Positions 6,649-8,723 of a DNA stretch of 8,723 bases are shown here, piece by piece. The stretch covers positions 1 through 8,723 of the forward strand of contig JBKPLX010000125.1 of NCBI GenBank assembly GCA_046731855.1, in the 5' to 3' direction. The notes beneath the pieces were generated by a model, which saw only the letters and a program-made list of their open reading frames with translations, made no database searches and had not been told where the DNA came from. The position numbers and the translations under genes are program-made. Each line of letters opens with the position of its first letter. The first letter of the stretch is position 1. Origin of the DNA: Udaeobacter sp046731855. GTDB taxonomy: Bacteria; Verrucomicrobiota; Verrucomicrobiia; Chthoniobacterales; UBA10450.

Positions 6649-7434
6649 TCAACGAGGCAAACTTTGGGAGCCTGCCTGAGGCAGGTGACGAAACGCGTCC
6701 GGAGAGGGCAGGTTCCACTGACGCCACTTTTTATCGTACTCGTTAGCCGGCATTAGTACGTAGCAAGGATGACGCTTCGCTCGCAGCCAGGTAATCAGCT
6801 TTACAAGATTTTCCTGCGCCATCGTTGTGCAACCAGTGGTGGGCCGATTCACGCCGCGCCGGATATGAAAAAAAATCGCACTCCCTGCGCCGGGCACCGG
6901 CGGATCGGAATTGTGGCGAACCTCAACGAGCCAGTGATAAGCAAAATCGCCCGAGCGCATTTTCTCGTGACTGTAATTATCTGGCGGATTCTTGGGATCG
7001 ATTACAATGTGCCGGTTGTAGTTAGGCGAGCGCGGGTCATCGCTCCAAATGTCTGCTTCCGTCACCTGATGGTATGGATAGTCGCCGCCGGCAGGCAGAT
7101 GTGCTTCGTATCCAAAAACCTGACCAATCTCGAAAACGCCTGCAGGCGCGCGACCATCGCGCTCTTTCTTTCGAAGACCAGGTTCGTTTTGCCCCGCGAG
7201 CCCGGTGCCCCAGGCGAGCCCATTTTTTCCAAACAACACCGGAAACGGTCCAGCGATCGCATTCCAATCACCACCACGCGCTCGTTCGAAGAGGCGCAAC
7301 TCACCGCGCATCGAATTCCAAGTCGGCGCGATCCCTACGATGAGCTGTGTGCAATCGTCGGGAACGCCATCGGCCTGCGCATGAGTGCCAGCCGCTATCA
7401 ATAAACAGATTGCGAGACAGCGCGAGGTCGACAT
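6649..7434 (-). CDS. Exported L,D-transpeptidase-like (YkuD/COG3786) protein
   Basis: Probable periplasmic cysteine L,D-transpeptidase or relative acting on peptidoglycan peptide stems. The 261 residues start with a signal peptide (short basic/polar start, hydrophobic CLAICLLIAAG at 6-16, likely cleavage near AQA-D, 21-22). The catalytic signature is GSAIFFH (184-190, His190) followed by NRPTTGCTTM (196-205, Cys202), with the spacing typical of COG3786 proteins rather than the classic ErfK/YkuD SHGC form. Upstream SHEKM (155-159) and the YNRHIVID strand (139-146) also fit that subfamily. No peptidoglycan-binding domain is present. The ATG at 7434 directly precedes the signal peptide; no Shine-Dalgarno is visible. 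The last eleven codons lie over a 15-base palindrome. It is divergent from an exported PRC-barrel gene and may be co-transcribed with the AP2-like gene. Transpeptidase activity is inferred from motifs; some relatives have other peptide-processing roles. Confidence 0.85.
   Translation of the reverse strand: MSTSRCLAICLLIAAGTHAQADGVPDDCTQLIVGIAPTWNSMRGELRLFERARGGDWNAIAGPFPVLFGKNGLAWGTGLAGQNEPGLRKKERDGRAPAGVFEIGQVFGYEAHLPAGGDYPYHQVTEADIWSDDPRSPNYNRHIVIDPKNPPDNYSHEKMRSGDFAYHWLVEVRHNSDPPVPGAGSAIFFHIRRGVNRPTTGCTTMAQENLVKLITWLRAKRHPCYVLMPANEYDKKWRQWNLPSPDAFRHLPQAGSQSLPR
6671..6685. repeat. Perfect 15-base palindrome CCTGCCT-G-AGGCAGG
   Basis: Seven-base arms flank a single central base, inside the last codons of the L,D-transpeptidase gene and close to its stop. 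GC-rich palindromes of this kind at gene ends are often members of dispersed repeat families or act as 3' stem structures. With one central base an RNA hairpin would need to open the inner pairs to form a loop. No T-run follows on the minus strand. Confidence 0.5.
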
Positions 7435-7555
7435 CAGGGTTCACAAGGGAACGTATTTTCCTGGCCGCGCCACTTGTTTTCACGTCTGTGGCGAAGCGGA
7501 GGGGCGATTGGTTTCTAGCGGCTCCATCCGCTTTAACCCGCAATTCCCTTCACTC
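7435..7555. promoter_or_regulatory. Divergent promoter region between the transpeptidase and PRC-barrel genes
   Basis: This 121-base gap must carry promoters for both divergent genes. On the plus strand a weak candidate pairs TTGGTT (7508-7513) with TTTAAC (7532-7537) at 18-base spacing, leaving a leader of roughly a dozen bases before the ATG at 7556. A small inverted repeat AGCGG-N6-CCGCT (7517-7532) lies in the spacer. GTTCACAA (7439-7446), just ahead of the transpeptidase start, repeats an 8-mer present (as TTGTGAAC) in the right arm upstream of rsmA. No convincing minus-strand promoter or Shine-Dalgarno was found for either gene. Confidence 0.3.
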
Positions 7556-8503
7556 ATGAAAACATTACGTTTATTCGCAGCAACGCTCGCGATTCTGGCT
7601 GTAGTTGTTGTTCCCATATCAGCACAAACCCAGAGCACGACCGTTCAAGTTAGCAAGCTCGTCGGCACGAAAGTGAAATCCTCACAGGGTGAAGAAATTG
7701 GCGTCATAAAGGACGTCATGATCGATCGCAGCACGGGATGCATGGCTTATACCGTTCTTTCCACAGGGGATGTAGGTGAAACACGTGCTGCCGGCGGTGG
7801 CAAACTCGTTGCAGTGCCGTGGGCAGTCTACTCTCCTGCGTCTGACGTAAATGTTCTCACTGTGACAGTTGATCGAGGGCGAATCTACAGCGCACCAGTT
7901 TTCGATTATGCGCGCATCGATGAATATTCGAGACCGGATTACATTACCAACGTCTATAGTTACTATGGCGTAAGCTCGGGAGCGGAGGTTGGCACTTCCC
8001 GTACGACCACAACGGGAGCGACCACCGAAGCAACCAGCGGCGCGGGTGCGGCTGGCTCACCTCCTGCCGGCGGCGTCTCGCCTGCGGCAAAGCCTTCGCC
8101 AGCCGCTACAAGGTCACCCGTGGAACGAGAGTCTCCGGCTGGGAAAGCATCACCGAGACCGCATGTGACAGCGTCTCCCCATGCACGCGGCGAAGCAAGC
8201 GCGACTCCATCAAGCAGAAGAGAGCGAGAGCCGGGGGCGAGAGGGAGGCCCGAGGAAACAGAATCACCGAGCAGCAGAACTAAAGAAGGGCGGGGCACAA
8301 AAGCCAGACCGGAGGAAACAGAACCTCCGAGCGGCGGTGCCGAACTTCAGAGAGAACCTTCCGAGGCAACCCGGGAATCTCCCTCTGACGCGACTAATTC
8401 TGGTGACAAAACCAGTGAAGGGAATCAAAAGCGACCTCACAGGAAACCAGAAAGGCGCGAAGCGAATACTCCGCCTCCCGAAGGTGGCGCGGAACAGCGG
8501 TAA
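7556..8503 (+). CDS. Exported PRC-barrel protein with long Ser-Pro/Glu/Arg-rich disordered tail
   Basis: Exported protein of unknown role, 315 residues. A signal peptide (MKTLRLFAATLAILAVVVVP, likely cleavage after ISA at 23) fixes the ATG at 7556 as the start, although the frame is open further upstream. Residues about 31-115 match a PRC-barrel: VSKLVGTKVKSSQGEEIG (32-49), IKDVMIDRSTG (51-61), a second half with VAVPWAVY (85-92) and a strand near LTVTVD (101-106). This fold occurs in ribosome-maturation, photosynthetic and stress-related proteins and usually serves as a binding module. From about residue 140 the sequence is low complexity: Thr/Gly/Ala-rich, then Ser-Pro pairs at S168, 175, 181, 187, 193, 199 and 207, then a Glu/Arg/Lys-rich end. 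RPEETE occurs twice, exactly 20 residues apart. No membrane helix follows the signal peptide. Its divergent neighbour is a peptidoglycan enzyme, suggesting an envelope role by association only. Confidence 0.82.
   Translation: MKTLRLFAATLAILAVVVVPISAQTQSTTVQVSKLVGTKVKSSQGEEIGVIKDVMIDRSTGCMAYTVLSTGDVGETRAAGGGKLVAVPWAVYSPASDVNVLTVTVDRGRIYSAPVFDYARIDEYSRPDYITNVYSYYGVSSGAEVGTSRTTTTGATTEATSGAGAAGSPPAGGVSPAAKPSPAATRSPVERESPAGKASPRPHVTASPHARGEASATPSSRREREPGARGRPEETESPSSRTKEGRGTKARPEETEPPSGGAELQREPSEATRESPSDATNSGDKTSEGNQKRPHRKPERREANTPPPEGGAEQR
8246..8335 (+). repeat. Degenerate 60-base-period repeat in the PRC-barrel gene tail
   Basis: Bases 8246-8275 and 8306-8335 match at 25 of 30 positions by my count and lie exactly 60 bases apart. 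They encode RPEETESPSS and RPEETEPPSG. The remaining half of the 60-base unit is not obviously conserved. This fits an internal duplication in a disordered region followed by divergence. Confidence 0.7.
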
Positions 8504-8586
8504 CGAATGTGGCTTTCCTCCTCAATCGGCGCTACTCCGTCGAGGAAGTGAAGCGTCCGCGCGTTTTGTAGCTCGTCGGTAACTAC
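8504..8586. other. Convergent intergenic, no clear element
   Basis: Eighty-three bases between the ends of the PRC-barrel gene and the partial transporter gene. I see no strong hairpin, no T-run terminator and no small reading frame that I would support. Confidence 0.4.
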
Positions 8587-8723
8587 TCAGCCGGTTGCGG
8601 CGTTTTCTACAGCGGCGGTGTCGGCAGGGAGATATTTCACCCCAATTAGCCAGGCCACGCCGGACAGGAGAATTATTCCGGACACAAACAGAAACGCCAC
8701 ATGCATGTTCGTATGGCCGCCAA
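8587..8723 (-). CDS. C-terminal fragment of a membrane transporter, probably MFS
   Basis: Only the last 44 codons are inside the window; the gene begins beyond the right edge. The stop is TGA at 8589-8587. The fragment starts GGHTNMHVAFLFVSG and contains one hydrophobic helix (about residues 8-28 of the fragment), followed by KYLPADTAAVENAATG. A final transmembrane helix with a short soluble tail carrying YLPADTAAV resembles the C-termini of major facilitator superfamily permeases, but one helix cannot prove the family or the substrate. Confidence 0.55.
   Translation of the reverse strand, partial: GGHTNMHVAFLFVSGIILLSGVAWLIGVKYLPADTAAVENAATG

Noticed and set aside
6424..6756. Plus-strand frame of 110 codons opposite the AP2-like gene
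   Set aside because: The minus strand carries a recognisable protein pattern here and the plus frame does not.
6769..7404. Plus-strand frame of 211 codons opposite the transpeptidase
   Set aside because: Long but antisense to a gene with signal peptide and catalytic motifs; no recognisable features of its own.
7963..8298. Antisense frame of 111 codons over the PRC-barrel tail
   Set aside because: It is a by-product of the Ser/Pro/Gly-rich tail; composition mirrors the sense strand and no family is recognisable.
1..8723. CRISPR array, insertion sequence, prophage, tRNA or rRNA
   Set aside because: No regularly spaced repeats, transposase motifs, terminal inverted repeats with target duplications, or tRNA arm signatures were found.

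Overview
The window (8,723 bases, moderately GC-rich, densely coding, no gene-free stretch longer than about 170 bases) looks like a chromosomal housekeeping segment of a free-living Gram-negative-type bacterium. The genes and their style fit Verrucomicrobiota, perhaps a soil Chthoniobacterales-like lineage: an RsmA methyltransferase fused to a Nudix domain, a tiny AP2-like protein, a PRC-barrel protein with a long disordered tail, and almost no Shine-Dalgarno sequences. This placement rests on memory of gene styles and not on a search, so it is tentative. No insertion sequence, prophage, CRISPR array, tRNA or rRNA was found.

Layout, left to right. dnaB (replicative helicase, plus strand) runs in from the left edge and ends at 1490. 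It converges on tkt (transketolase, minus strand, 1564-3552). A divergent intergenic region carries a possible tkt promoter overlapped by a small palindrome. Next comes a plus-strand gene for a DUF697-type membrane protein whose GTPase domain has lost its nucleotide-binding motifs (about 3699-4856). The 171-base gap 4857-5027 is AT-rich in part and holds four copies of a TGTGAAYAA-like 9-mer, two of them forming a 26-base inverted repeat. It leads into the rsmA-Nudix fusion gene (5028-6383). Tail to tail with it, overlapping by 8 bases, is a small minus-strand gene for an AP2-domain-like basic protein (6376-6618). Thirty bases from that gene's start ends a minus-strand L,D-transpeptidase gene (6649-7434), so these two may form an operon. 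Divergent from the transpeptidase is an exported PRC-barrel protein with a Ser-Pro-rich tail (7556-8503). The right edge holds the last 44 codons of a minus-strand membrane transporter, probably MFS.

Functionally the genes cover replication (DnaB), central carbon metabolism (transketolase), ribosome maturation (RsmA) and the cell envelope (L,D-transpeptidase, PRC-barrel protein, transporter). No single pathway links them. The points most worth a second look are the AP2-like mini-gene, the RsmA-Nudix fusion, the degenerate GTPase/DUF697 protein and the repeat cluster upstream of rsmA.
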